Source of the DNA: Hymenobacter nitidus
GTDB taxonomy: Bacteria; Bacteroidota; Bacteroidia; Cytophagales; Hymenobacteraceae
DNA length: 64,000 nt
Direction of reading: 5' to 3'
Assembly: GCF_020447315.1 (NCBI RefSeq)
Contig: NZ_JAJADQ010000005.1
Span: 248,001-312,000, forward strand
Made by a program: the position numbers and the translations under genes. Of the stretch, positions 42,611 to 51,715 are shown in pieces. How positions within the stretch are numbered: the first letter of the stretch is position 1; every line of letters starts with the position of its first letter. Under the pieces are notes generated by a model, which had not been told where the DNA came from, made no database searches, and saw only the letters and a program-made list of their open reading frames with translations.

Positions 42611-43804
42611 GTCGATAAAGTTGAACAGGCGGCTCCAGCGGATTTTGTGGAAGAAATCGGCGTAGGGGTCAACCGACATCCAGATCAGCACGGCCTTGCC
42701 CACGATGTGGTCGGCGGGCACGAAGCCCCAGTAGCGCGAGTCGAGCGAATCGTGGCGGTTGTCGCCCATCATAAAGTAGTAATCCTGCTTGAAAGTGTAG
42801 CTGGTCAGGGGCTTGCCGTTTTGCAGCAGCACGCCGTTTTGCATGGTCACGCCCTCATTATGCTCGTAGCGCATGATGATTTTCTGGTAGATAGGCGTGT
42901 TTTCGGGCGTAATCTGCACCGTCTGGCCCTCCTTGGGCAGCTGCAGGGGGCCGTAGTTGTCCTTGTTCCAGGTTTTGGCCACGCCCGTCATTGAGGGCGT
43001 GCTTTTCGGATAGTCAGGGTTGTTGGGGAAAACCTCCGCTTCGCCCTGGCCGGCTGGCACCTTATCAATCACCACGCCTTTGATGAAAGGCTGCTGCTTG
43101 AAGTATTCGGCCGTTTTGGGTGTGGCATCTACCACGTAGGCGGGGCCAATCTGCGTCATCTGGGCCTGCGGCACGCCGTTGGGGCTGTTGAAGTCCGAAA
43201 TGCCCTGGTCTTGGAATACCTTGTCGCGCACGGGCTCAGCTACCTGCAGGAAGTAGCGGTTCTGGCTCTGGGCCGGGTTGACGGCCGGCTTGCCGTTCAC
43301 ATACACCTGCATGTCCTTAATCTCCAGCACGTCGCCGGCCACGGCCACGCAGCGCTTAATGTAGTTGGTGCGTAGGTCGGCGGGGTGCTCCATTTCGAAG
43401 GGCACATTGAACACAACCACGTCGTTGCGCTTCACTTCCGAGAAGCCCGGCAGGCGGTAGGAGGGCAGCTGAATAGCATCGGAGTAGCTTTTCAGGCTGG
43501 AGCCCCAGAGCGTCTGGTGGGTCAGGGGTACCTGTAGTGGCGTCTGGGGCGTGCGGGGGCCGTAGTGCAGCTTGCTTACAAAGAGGTAGTCGCCCACCAG
43601 CAGGGAGTGCTCCATCGAGGGCGTCGGGATGGTGTAGGCCTCGAACGTGGCCCAGCGAATGAGCGTGGCGGCCACCACGGCAAACAGAATGGCATCACCC
43701 CACTCCCGGAAAAACCCCTTGGGCTTCTTGGTGGGCGTGGTGGTATTGTTGGCGGCAGCGGTGTTGGCAGCGGCGAGGCGCTCTTCCCAGGATTGAACGG
43801 CCAT
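42608..43804 (-). CDS. lepB: signal peptidase I
   Basis: A 398-residue membrane protease that removes signal peptides. After a membrane helix (about 37-53) the nucleophile is Ser63 in TPSMEHSLLVGD and the general base Lys150 in RTNYIKRCVAVAGD. The late GDNRHDSLDSRYWG motif is also present. The protein is longer than E. coli LepB because of an insertion between the last two motifs, as is usual in Bacteroidota. The ATG at 43804 (MAVQSWEERL) is chosen over a frame start at 43825. Confidence 0.95.
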   Translation of the reverse strand: MAVQSWEERLAAANTAAANNTTTPTKKPKGFFREWGDAILFAVVAATLIRWATFEAYTIPTPSMEHSLLVGDYLFVSKLHYGPRTPQTPLQVPLTHQTLWGSSLKSYSDAIQLPSYRLPGFSEVKRNDVVVFNVPFEMEHPADLRTNYIKRCVAVAGDVLEIKDMQVYVNGKPAVNPAQSQNRYFLQVAEPVRDKVFQDQGISDFNSPNGVPQAQMTQIGPAYVVDATPKTAEYFKQQPFIKGVVIDKVPAGQGEAEVFPNNPDYPKSTPSMTGVAKTWNKDNYGPLQLPKEGQTVQITPENTPIYQKIIMRYEHNEGVTMQNGVLLQNGKPLTSYTFKQDYYFMMGDNRHDSLDSRYWGFVPADHIVGKAVLIWMSVDPYADFFHKIRWSRLFNFID

Positions 43805-43944
43805 AAGTCGGCAAGGTGAAAGCAAAGGACAGCCCGGTCAGGCTGCCGTAGAACGCTGTAATATCTGAATAATTACGCGGGGACGATATAGTTTGCCCAC
43901 GATTCAGGCCGCTGGCGGGCCAGCAGCCATCCGGCTCAGGCGTA

Positions 43945-44664
43945 TTACAATCCCAGCAGATCTTTCATTCCAAAAACGCCCCGGTGACTGGGCAGCCACT
44001 CGGCAGCCAGCAAAGCTCCCAGCACAAACCCGTCGCGGGAGTGGGCCTCGTGCTTGAGCTCGATCTGGTCGACCTCGGAGGAGTAGGTCACGATGTGGGT
44101 GCCGACCACCTTGCCCGTGCGCTCGGAGAGAATGGCTAGCTCGTTGGCAGCCGCCGTGGGCTCGTTGCGCCAGGTGGTTTTGCCGGGGAAGTTGCGCAGA
44201 ATACCTTCGGCAGCCGTCAGGGCCGTGCCGCTGGGCTGGTCTACTTTCTGGGTGTGGTGAATTTCGCGCACCTGCACGTCGTAGCCACCAAACTGATGCA
44301 TTTTGGCGGCTATGTACTCGTTGAAGTGGAAAAACAGGTTCACGCCCACGCTGTAGTTGGAGGCGTAGAACAGGGCACCGTTTTTTTCCTGGCACAGGGC
44401 CTGGGCTTCGGCAAAGTGGTGCAACCATCCCGTAGAGCCGCATACCACCGGGATGCCCTGCTCGAGGCAAGCCATTACGTTGGCAAAAGCCGCGTCGGGG
44501 TGGGTGAATTCAATGGCCGCGTCCACGGTGGTGGAGTCGAAGTCGGCAATGCGGACTTCGGAGCGGGAAGGGTCGACGATACCAACAATCTGGTGGCCAC
44601 GGGCCACCGCTTGGGCTTCGATGGCCTGGCCCATTTTGCCGTAGCCAATCAGGAGCAGCTTCAT
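43945..44664 (-). CDS. dapB: 4-hydroxy-tetrahydrodipicolinate reductase
   Basis: A 239-residue NAD(P)H enzyme of the diaminopimelate/lysine pathway. The cofactor-binding start is LLLIGYGKMGQAIEAQA. The catalytic motif is EIHHTQKVDQPSGTALTA, which contains the His and Lys needed for catalysis. It overlaps the upstream DUF5683 gene by 4 nt (ATGA) and is part of the parB-DUF5683-dapB run. Confidence 0.95.
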   Translation of the reverse strand: MKLLLIGYGKMGQAIEAQAVARGHQIVGIVDPSRSEVRIADFDSTTVDAAIEFTHPDAAFANVMACLEQGIPVVCGSTGWLHHFAEAQALCQEKNGALFYASNYSVGVNLFFHFNEYIAAKMHQFGGYDVQVREIHHTQKVDQPSGTALTAAEGILRNFPGKTTWRNEPTAAANELAILSERTGKVVGTHIVTYSSEVDQIELKHEAHSRDGFVLGALLAAEWLPSHRGVFGMKDLLGL

Positions 44665-45317
44665 TCAGTGGGGCGCTTGGGGCGCGTATTGGTCAGGGTA
44701 AGAGTAAGGGAGAGGCCCGGCGTCAGCGGAGCGGAGGGCATCCACAGCATGGTGGGCTGCCACTGCAGGCTCAAATCGTCGCTGATGTCGAAGTCCTTCA
44801 GGTGGGCATCAACTACGGCATCGAGAATGTTGAGGGCGTAGGCAATGCCGATGTAAAAGTAGAACTGGTCGCGCGGGGTCCGGTAAGTTGTCAGGGCCCG
44901 GTAGATGTTGGAGCTGTCGAGCCGGGCGGCGTTGGGGCCGGCGTCGTCCTTACTCGTATTCGGGTCGCCGTCCTTCTGGTAGGCATCGGCCAGCTTAAAC
45001 TCCTTGTAGAGGCGCTGGTAATACAGCTCCCCGTAGATGGTGCCGCCCACCGCCCCGTACACCAGGGGCAGCTTCCAGTACTTGCGGTTGTAAATCTGGC
45101 CGGCGCCGGGCAGAATAGCCGATAGAATACCGGCTTTCTTGGGCCGGGTCATCGATACGCCAAACAACTTCTCGGTCCGCCGCGACTCTTTGGTTATCAC
45201 CGGGCTGCCCACCACCGCTGAATCAGGACCGGCCGTTACGATTTGGGCGCAGACCGGCCCTGCCAGTGGCAGCATAGCCAGCAGCCCCAAGGCAGCCAGT
45301 CGGTTCCGATTCAACAT
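44661..45317 (-). CDS. DUF5683 protein
   Basis: A 218-residue envelope protein with an N-terminal signal peptide (about 1-25, ending GPVCAQ). It then has the conserved segment RPKKAGILSAILPGAGQIYN, the DUF5683 core, which resembles small membrane domains. Hydrophobic stretches follow near KLPLVYGAVGGTIYGELYY and QFYFYIGIAYALNILDAVVD. The ATG at 45317 is preferred to an in-frame TTG at 45323. In Bacteroidota the gene is regularly placed between parB and dapB; its function is unknown. Confidence 0.85.
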   Translation of the reverse strand: MLNRNRLAALGLLAMLPLAGPVCAQIVTAGPDSAVVGSPVITKESRRTEKLFGVSMTRPKKAGILSAILPGAGQIYNRKYWKLPLVYGAVGGTIYGELYYQRLYKEFKLADAYQKDGDPNTSKDDAGPNAARLDSSNIYRALTTYRTPRDQFYFYIGIAYALNILDAVVDAHLKDFDISDDLSLQWQPTMLWMPSAPLTPGLSLTLTLTNTRPKRPTE

Positions 45318-45327
45318 AAGCAAGAGG

Positions 45328-46293
45328 TTAGGCAGGTTGCAGAATGTGCAGGATGCGCTGCATGTCTTCTACTGAGTCGAACGCAATTTTGATTTCCCCA
45401 TTGCCCTGGGGGCCGGGCTTCACCAGGACTTTGCTGCCAAACCGGTCGGAGAGGAACCGCTCGGTGCGGCGCAGCTCGGCTACGGGAATGTGCACCTGAG
45501 TTTCCTGCACGGCCTGGGCATTGGGGGCATCGGCTTTCTTGGGCGCGGCCAACCCGGCGCGCACCAGCTGCTCTACCTTGCGCACCGAGAGCTCCTCGGC
45601 CACGATGCGGTGAAACAGGGCCAGCTGCTGCTCGGCGTCGTCGATGTTGATCAGGGCGCGGGCGTGGCCCATCGAAATTACCGTGTCGCGCAGGCCAATC
45701 TGGATATCGGGGGGCAGCTTGAGCAGGCGCAGGTAGTTGGTTACGGTCGAGCGGTTCTTGCCTACCCGGTCGCCCAGCTCCTCCTGCTTGAGGTTACACT
45801 CGCTCACCAGCCGCTGATAGCTCAGGGCAATTTCGATGGCGTTGAGGTTTTCGCGCTGAATGTTCTCAATCAGGGCCATTTCCAGCATCTGCTGGTCGTC
45901 GGCCTTGCGGATGTACGCCGGAATCGAATCGAGGCCGGCCAGCTTGGAGGCCTGCAGGCGCCGCTCACCCGAAATGAGCTGGTAGGCGTTGGTGCCGGTC
46001 TGGCGCACCGTCACGGGCTGAATGATGCCCTGAATCTTGATGGATTCGGCCAGCTCCTGCAGCGCCTCCTGGTCGAAGTGGGTACGGGGCTGGTAAGGGT
46101 TGGCCTCAATCTGCCCGACGGGAATAAAGCCCACCGAGTTCATGGGGTGGGGCACTAAACCGACCCGGTCACCTTTCTTCTCGTAGCTTCCCTCAATCAG
46201 GGCGTTCAGGCCGCGGCCCAGGCCCCCAATCTTGCGTTTGGCTGCTGCGGGAGCGGCCACCGGAGTGGTTTTCTCTTCGTTCTTCTCTGACAT
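45328..46293 (-). CDS. parB: chromosome partition protein ParB
   Basis: A 321-residue ParB/Spo0J protein that binds parS sites, clamps and slides on DNA with CTP, and works with ParA in origin segregation. After a basic Ala-rich start (KIGGLGRGLNALI) comes the ParB/sulfiredoxin-like CTPase domain with ANPYQPRTHFDQEALQELAE and LISGERRLQASKLAG. The HTH region ENIQRENLNAIEIALSYQRL / RVGKNRSTVTNYLRLLKLP follows, with a C-terminal dimerisation domain. parA is not next to it but 7.3 kb away at 53574. Its own -7 box lies at 46337-46344. DUF5683 follows after 10 nt. Confidence 0.96.
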   Translation of the reverse strand: MSEKNEEKTTPVAAPAAAKRKIGGLGRGLNALIEGSYEKKGDRVGLVPHPMNSVGFIPVGQIEANPYQPRTHFDQEALQELAESIKIQGIIQPVTVRQTGTNAYQLISGERRLQASKLAGLDSIPAYIRKADDQQMLEMALIENIQRENLNAIEIALSYQRLVSECNLKQEELGDRVGKNRSTVTNYLRLLKLPPDIQIGLRDTVISMGHARALINIDDAEQQLALFHRIVAEELSVRKVEQLVRAGLAAPKKADAPNAQAVQETQVHIPVAELRRTERFLSDRFGSKVLVKPGPQGNGEIKIAFDSVEDMQRILHILQPA

Positions 46294-46336
46294 ACCGACA
46301 TTCAGCTCCCACCCAATGCCAGGTGAAAGCGGGAGT

Positions 46337-46344
46337 CAAAAATA
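46337..46344 (-). promoter_or_regulatory. -7 box of the parB promoter
   Basis: The minus strand reads TATTTTTG, an exact TAnnTTTG box 43 nt before the parB ATG. An own promoter fits the separation from parA. Confidence 0.5.
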
Positions 46345-46513
46345 CACAAACCCAGGGGATGAGGCGGAAAAAATGTTCCACGGCACCTAAAAAATCGTGG
46401 AACGTTGTCGGCGGCGGCCTCCGCCGGGCCGGGCTTCCGAAGGCAAAGGGCTACTGGGATGGGCGTTACTCCTGGCTCCGGCAGGCTGCGGGCCGTGCCA
46501 AAAGGCGGCAAAA

Positions 46514-46549
46514 GAAAGAGCCGCCCCGGCCGGAAGCGGGAGCGGCTCT
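46514..46549 (-). terminator. terminator after susD
   Basis: On the minus strand AGAGCCGCTCCC...GGGGCGGCTCT is followed by TTCTTTT. It lies 15 nt behind the susD stop codon. Confidence 0.75.
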
Positions 46550-46562
46550 GGTTGGTTTCAGC

Positions 46563-48143
46563 CTACCACTGCGGATTCTGCTGCAGCCGGTTCAGGTCGA
46601 CTTCCGTTTGCAGCAGCGGCAGCAGGCGCGACTTGCCCGGCACAAAGTTGTTGAAGTCCGGGTCGCGGGCCTTGAGCAGATTCACCGAAGCCGCATCATC
46701 GAGCAAGCCCCAGCGCTGCAGGTCAAACCAGCGCACTCCCTCGCCCGTCAGCTCCGTCACCCGCTCGTGCATCAGCTGGGTGCGCAGCGCGTCCCGCGTC
46801 AGGGTGGTGGGCAGGGGGGCCAGGCCGGCGCGCTGCCGCACCCTGTTTACCAGCGGAATGGCCGCGCCCGGGTTGTTCTGCTCATTCAGCGCCTCGGCCT
46901 GCAGCAGCAGCACGTCCGCCAGGCGCATCACCCGGTGATTGATGGGCGAGTCGAAGTCCTCGAAGGCACGGTAGTAGTCGGTCTGGTACTTGCGCCAGTA
47001 CACGCGGGTGCGGTTGCGGGCGTCTTTGCCGTAGCGGGTCAGAAAGCCGGTGCCATAGACCAGCGTGTCGGCGTCGGCGGGCAAGGCCGAAGGAAACAGG
47101 GTCTGGTCGCGGCGGTTGTAGAACACGGTAGCGGCCAGGCGCGGGTCGCGCTGGCCGGCGGTGGTGGGGTCCTGCAAAAACTCGCGCACTACCCAGGGCC
47201 GCACCTCGCCGTCGTTGAAGCCAAAGCCGGGTACGCCCCAGAACTGGGAGCGTTGGCCGCCCTGCGAGGACGTCGCATCGGGGCCCCCGCCGGCGTCGTT
47301 GCCGCCCTTCTTCTCGTCGGAAAACTGCACCTCGAAGATAGACTCCTTGTTGTTTTCGGTGGTGTGGCGGAAATTGTCGGCGTAGTCGGGCACCAGGTCG
47401 TACTGCGGCATGCTGATAACCTGGGCGAACTGCACCTGGGCTTCGGCCCAGCGCTTGTTCTGCATGTGGGTCTTGCCCAGCAGCGTGAGGGCGGCCCCCT
47501 TGGTGGCCCGGCCCACGTCGGGGCCGGTGTAGGTGGCCGGCAGGTCGGCCTGGGCGGCCGTCAGATCGGTTACGACCAGAGCCCACACGTCGGCTTCCTT
47601 GCCCTGGGGGCTGGTCTGGTTCAGGTTAGTGGAATACTGCGTCACGAGGGGCACGTTGCCGTAGAGCGACACGAGGTTGAAGTACGACAACGCCCGCAGA
47701 AACCGGGCTTCGGCCACGATGCGCTTCTGCAGCTGCGCGTCCATGCCCTGGATGGTGGGCACCCGGTCGATAACCTGATTGCAGCGGAAAATAGTGCGGT
47801 AATGGTCGCGCCAGATGTTGTTCGACACCTCAAAGTCGTAATTCGTCTGGATAAAGTGGGTGAAGTTGGCCAGCTCGCCCCAGGGGCTTTGGCTGAAGCC
47901 GGTGTCGTCGCGCAGGTCGAAGGCGAAGTGGAGCCAGCGCCGGTACATACCCAGCCCCTGCAGGCCGGCGTAGCAGGCCACCGAGCCCCTAACGGCATCG
48001 TCACTGGTTTTCCAGCTCAGCTCGGTTAGGGGTAGATTGGGGTTTTGCTGGTCGAGCAGGTCTTTTTCGCAGGCGGTGGCGCTCAGCAACAAGGTGCCGG
48101 CCAGGCCCAGACGCTGCAGAAGAGGTAGCAGGGAAGCTTTCAT
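46563..48143 (-). CDS. SusD/RagB-family nutrient-binding lipoprotein
   Basis: A 526-residue surface lipoprotein. The signal peptide ends at Cys25 (LSATAC), the lipid attachment site. The SusD N-terminal segment follows with the helix LTELSWKTSDDAVRGSVACYAG. TPR-like helices include QKRIVAEARFLRALSYFNLV, the SusD signature. The C-terminal VNRVRQRAGLAPLPTTLTRD and ERVTELTGEGVRWFDLQRWG motifs are complete. SusD forms the lid over the SusC channel encoded 34 nt upstream. With the GH43 gene nearby, an arabinose- or xylose-containing glycan is a reasonable guess for the ligand. Confidence 0.95.
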   Translation of the reverse strand: MKASLLPLLQRLGLAGTLLLSATACEKDLLDQQNPNLPLTELSWKTSDDAVRGSVACYAGLQGLGMYRRWLHFAFDLRDDTGFSQSPWGELANFTHFIQTNYDFEVSNNIWRDHYRTIFRCNQVIDRVPTIQGMDAQLQKRIVAEARFLRALSYFNLVSLYGNVPLVTQYSTNLNQTSPQGKEADVWALVVTDLTAAQADLPATYTGPDVGRATKGAALTLLGKTHMQNKRWAEAQVQFAQVISMPQYDLVPDYADNFRHTTENNKESIFEVQFSDEKKGGNDAGGGPDATSSQGGQRSQFWGVPGFGFNDGEVRPWVVREFLQDPTTAGQRDPRLAATVFYNRRDQTLFPSALPADADTLVYGTGFLTRYGKDARNRTRVYWRKYQTDYYRAFEDFDSPINHRVMRLADVLLLQAEALNEQNNPGAAIPLVNRVRQRAGLAPLPTTLTRDALRTQLMHERVTELTGEGVRWFDLQRWGLLDDAASVNLLKARDPDFNNFVPGKSRLLPLLQTEVDLNRLQQNPQW

Positions 48144-48177
48144 ATTGGGAGCTACTTAGAAGTAAGGGAAACCAGGC

Positions 48178-51100
48178 CTAGAAACCCGCCTGCAGGCCCA
48201 GCGTGAAAGAGCGCAGGTTGGGGTAGGAGCCCTCATCCACGCCGCGGGCCAGGTTGTTGCCCAGGGTATTGAAGACGCCGCTGCCCACCGTTTCGGGGTC
48301 GTAGCCGGTGTAGTCGGTCACCGTAAACAGGTTCTGGCCGGTAGCAAACACCCGCAGGGAGGCCACGTACTTGGTGCGTTCGAGCCAGGGCTTGGGCAGG
48401 CTGTAGCCCAGCTGCACGTTCTTCAGGCGTAGGTAGGAGCCGTCTTCGAGCCAGCGCGTCGAGTTAAACCGGGCGTTGTTGCCGGCCGCATCCCCGTTCT
48501 GGGGCCCACCCGACTTAATGGCCCGCGGCGTAGAAGTCGAGGGGTTAGTCGGCGTCCAGGGGCTAAAGTCCGCGCGGTAGTTGCTGTTGTCGGCCGTGTT
48601 ATCGGTCAGAAACCGGCTCAGGTTCATCACGTCGTTGCCCTGCACGCCCTGCACGAAAGCCGTCAGGTCGAAGCCGCCGTAGCCCAGAGTCAGGTTCAGG
48701 CCGTACTGCAGCTTCGGGAACACCCGCCCCACGTGGGCCCGGTCCTTCTCGTTAATGACGCCGTTGTTGTCGATATCCTTGTAGCGCACGTCACCCGGGG
48801 CCAGCCCCGCCGGAATGTTGCTTTCCCCGGTCTGGTAGATGCCGTCGAACTGGTAGAGGTAGAACGAGCCCACTTCGTAGCCCACTTCGGTCCGGGTAAT
48901 GTCGCGGGGGCCGCCGTTGAAGAAGTTGGGCGCTCCGGAGCCTTCTGCCCCCGACGTGCCCAGGTCCAGCACCTCGTTTCGGAGCGTGGTCAGGTTGGTC
49001 GTGGCCCCGTAGCGGAAGGTATTGCGGTTGTCGTTGTAGCCGAGCACCACCTCAAAGCCGGTGTTTTCCAGCTCGCCCAGGTTGCGGTAGGGGTTGTCGC
49101 CGGCGTTGCCCAGGGTCAGCGGCAGGTTGGGGTTCACCAGCGCCCCCAGGGTCCTCGACACATAGTAGTCGGCCGACAATGTCAGCCGGTTGTCTAGAAA
49201 ACCAGCGTCGAAGCCGACGTTGGTCGTGTTGCGGCTTTCCCACTGAATGCCCGTGCTGGCGTAGCTGGTTTGAATGGCGCCGTTCTGGATGACGCCGCCC
49301 AGCACGTAGTTGGCGTTGGTGTTGAGGAAACCCTGCGAATTGTAGTTGCCGCCGAACAGGCCGCCGAGCAAATCGTTGCCCAGGCGGCCGTAGGAAGCCC
49401 GTAGCTTCAGATCGGAAATGGCAGTAATACCCTCAAAAAAGCCTTCCCGCGACACCCGCCAGCCCACGGATGCCGCCCCGAAGTTGCCCCAGCGCCGGCC
49501 GGCCTCGAAGCGCGACGACCCGTCGCGGCGGTAGGCGGCCGTCAGCAGGTAGCGCTGGTCGTAGTCGTAGGTGGCCTGGCCAAAAAAGGACTGCTTGCCC
49601 CACACGTACGACGTGCCGATGGCCTGGGGCGTGGTGGTGCCCGCACTCAGCTCCCAGAAATAAGTCGGGCCGGTGCCGTAGCCGAAGTTTACGCCCCGCG
49701 TGAAGTCCTGCTGGAAGCGCTGCTGACTGTAGCCGCCCACCACCGTCAGGTTGTGGTTGCCGAAGCTCTTGTCGAAGGTGAGGGTATGCTCGGCCATGCC
49801 AAACAGCTCGTTGCCCTGGTTTTCGCCGAAGTTCGAGAGCTGGGTGATGTCGTTCTGCCGCCAGATGCCGTACTGCCGCTTCTGCTGGTCGTGGAAGGCG
49901 TGGAACTCGGTGGCCAGGTTGAGGCGGTAGCGCAGGAAGTCGAAAATGGACACTTCGCCGTACACGTTGCCCTGCAGGCGGTTGGAAGTGCCCGTGTCGT
50001 TGAGCAGCTCCTGGGACGCAATGGGATTCAGGCCAAACGTGCTGGCGTTGCCATTGCCGATACCGAAGCCGCCGGGCGTAGCAGGGTCATACACCCGGAT
50101 GACGGGCAGCATCTGCACCACGTTGTAAAATGGTGAACCGTAGAAGGGAATAACGTTCAGGCGGGTCTGGTTGGTGCGCGACAGCATGGCGTTTTCCCCA
50201 AACCGGAACCGCCCCCGGTTGAAGCCCGTGTTGACGCGGACGCTATAGCGCTCAAACTCCGGCCCCCGCACCGTGCCCGTCTGCTTGAAGTAGCCGCCCG
50301 CCACGTTGAAGTTCGAGTTGGGCCCGCCGCCCGAAAAGCCCAGGTTGTAGTCCTGAATCGAGCCCTGCTGGAAGAATTCCTCCTGCCAGTCGGTGTCTAC
50401 GCCGGCCGGGATGTTGACGGCAAACGGCTGGCGGGCCAGCCCGGCATTGTCGTACGCCTGGTTGTTGATGGCCGCCCACTGCTGCGCGTTCATCAAATCC
50501 AGGCGGCGTACCAGATTCTGCACCCCGCCGTTCACGCTGAAGTTCACGGATGTGTCTCCCGACTTGCCTTTTTTGGTCGTGATGATAATGACGCCATTCG
50601 CTCCCGACGCCCCATACGGTGCCAGGGCCGCCGCATCCTTCAGCACCTGCACCGATTCCACGTCGGCGGGGTTGAAGTCGCGCTGCCCGCCCTGGCTTTG
50701 CACCCACAGCCCGTCGATAACGTAGAGCGGGCCGCTGCCGCTGGCAATGGTGCCCAGGCCGCGGATGTTGATGTTGGGCGCCTGCCCTGGCTGCCCGGAG
50801 TTGTTGACCTGCACGCCCGGCAGCCGGCCCTGAATGGCTTCCCCCACGGAAGCTACCGGCGCCCGGCGCACTTCCTGGGCACTCACGCTGGCCACCGAGC
50901 CGGTCACGTCCTGGCGGTTCTGGGTCAGGTAGCCCACTACCACCACTTCGCTGAGCTGCTTGGCGTCCACGGCCAGGGCCACGTTCACCTCGCTGCGGCC
51001 ACTGACCGGCACATCTTGGCTCAGGTAGCCCACGAAGGAAAACGTCAGCGTGGCGTTATCGGCTACGGTGAGGGTGTAGCGGCCATCGGCGTCGGTGGTT

Positions 51101-51327
51101 GCCCCGTTGGTCGTGCCTTTTTCGAGCACGGTTACGCCGGGCATTGGCTGGCCTTTTTCGTCCAGCACCCGCCCACTGACGGGCGTAGCTACCGGGGCCA
51201 GTGCAAGAGAAGCAGCCGGAACAAGCAGGGGTGCGGGAGCCGCGGGGGCGGCTACTGCCGCGAGCAGCAGCCCGCAGAATGCCACACACGCTGCGAGCCT
51301 GCTGATTTTGAGTAAGGTATCTTTCAT
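48178..51327 (-). CDS. SusC/RagA-family TonB-linked outer membrane transporter
   Basis: A 1049-residue outer membrane transporter from the ATG at 51327 (MKDTLLKISRLAACVAFCGL, signal peptide). A carboxypeptidase-like regulatory domain follows (about 50-125; GRVLDEKGQPMPGVTVLEKG). The TonB box region is QLSEVVVVGYLTQNRQDVTG, and the plug has the SusC marks PLYVIDGLWVQ and NPADVESVQVLKDAAALAPYG. A 22-strand barrel ends in an aromatic residue (LQAGF). It pairs with SusD downstream. The start lies about 41 nt from a LacI-type operator palindrome. It probably imports an oligosaccharide. Confidence 0.96.
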   Translation of the reverse strand: MKDTLLKISRLAACVAFCGLLLAAVAAPAAPAPLLVPAASLALAPVATPVSGRVLDEKGQPMPGVTVLEKGTTNGATTDADGRYTLTVADNATLTFSFVGYLSQDVPVSGRSEVNVALAVDAKQLSEVVVVGYLTQNRQDVTGSVASVSAQEVRRAPVASVGEAIQGRLPGVQVNNSGQPGQAPNINIRGLGTIASGSGPLYVIDGLWVQSQGGQRDFNPADVESVQVLKDAAALAPYGASGANGVIIITTKKGKSGDTSVNFSVNGGVQNLVRRLDLMNAQQWAAINNQAYDNAGLARQPFAVNIPAGVDTDWQEEFFQQGSIQDYNLGFSGGGPNSNFNVAGGYFKQTGTVRGPEFERYSVRVNTGFNRGRFRFGENAMLSRTNQTRLNVIPFYGSPFYNVVQMLPVIRVYDPATPGGFGIGNGNASTFGLNPIASQELLNDTGTSNRLQGNVYGEVSIFDFLRYRLNLATEFHAFHDQQKRQYGIWRQNDITQLSNFGENQGNELFGMAEHTLTFDKSFGNHNLTVVGGYSQQRFQQDFTRGVNFGYGTGPTYFWELSAGTTTPQAIGTSYVWGKQSFFGQATYDYDQRYLLTAAYRRDGSSRFEAGRRWGNFGAASVGWRVSREGFFEGITAISDLKLRASYGRLGNDLLGGLFGGNYNSQGFLNTNANYVLGGVIQNGAIQTSYASTGIQWESRNTTNVGFDAGFLDNRLTLSADYYVSRTLGALVNPNLPLTLGNAGDNPYRNLGELENTGFEVVLGYNDNRNTFRYGATTNLTTLRNEVLDLGTSGAEGSGAPNFFNGGPRDITRTEVGYEVGSFYLYQFDGIYQTGESNIPAGLAPGDVRYKDIDNNGVINEKDRAHVGRVFPKLQYGLNLTLGYGGFDLTAFVQGVQGNDVMNLSRFLTDNTADNSNYRADFSPWTPTNPSTSTPRAIKSGGPQNGDAAGNNARFNSTRWLEDGSYLRLKNVQLGYSLPKPWLERTKYVASLRVFATGQNLFTVTDYTGYDPETVGSGVFNTLGNNLARGVDEGSYPNLRSFTLGLQAGF

Positions 51328-51367
51328 AAAGTGGGTAGATAGATGGGGTGGAGGGAAAGCACAAGCC

Positions 51368-51383
51368 CTGCAAACGTTTGCAG
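51368..51383. promoter_or_regulatory. LacI/GalR-type operator palindrome upstream of susC
   Basis: CTGCAAACGTTTGCAG is a perfect 16-bp palindrome with the central CG and the TGnAAnCGnTTnCA pattern of LacI-family operators. It lies 41-56 nt ahead of the susC ATG. On the minus strand it contains AACGTTTG, one base from a -7 box, so a bound repressor could block the promoter. No LacI-family gene is in the window. Confidence 0.6.
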
Positions 51384-51521
51384 GTATAATGCTCAGCTGC
51401 ACTGTGCGGTGCAAGAGGTGGAGCCAGGAAAAGGGGCCAGCGTCCTGCTGCCGGGTGTCGGGCAGACGCTTTCGGGAGGGTCAGGTGATAGGGGCTACCG
51501 TAGTGGGTGGCGGTCAGGGCC

Positions 51522-51529
51522 TATCTTTG
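51522..51529 (+). promoter_or_regulatory. -7 box possibly driving the GH43 gene
   Basis: TATCTTTG is an exact TAnnTTTG box on the plus strand. The GH43 ATG is about 190 nt downstream, beyond an AT-rich stretch at 51548-51600. Confidence 0.35.
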
Positions 51530-51715
51530 CTCAGAAGTTAGCAGTACAATGTAAGATATAGCTATGAAAATATATAAAATATTAGTATTAAAATCCTATT
51601 GTTGTGCTTGTGCTCAACACTGCAGCCTCTACTTTTGGGTTGCCAACCCGGCCGTATGAAACCCGCCACCGGTACATCGGCAGCTGCTTTCCCGTCACCT
51701 TTTTTTGCTTGCATT

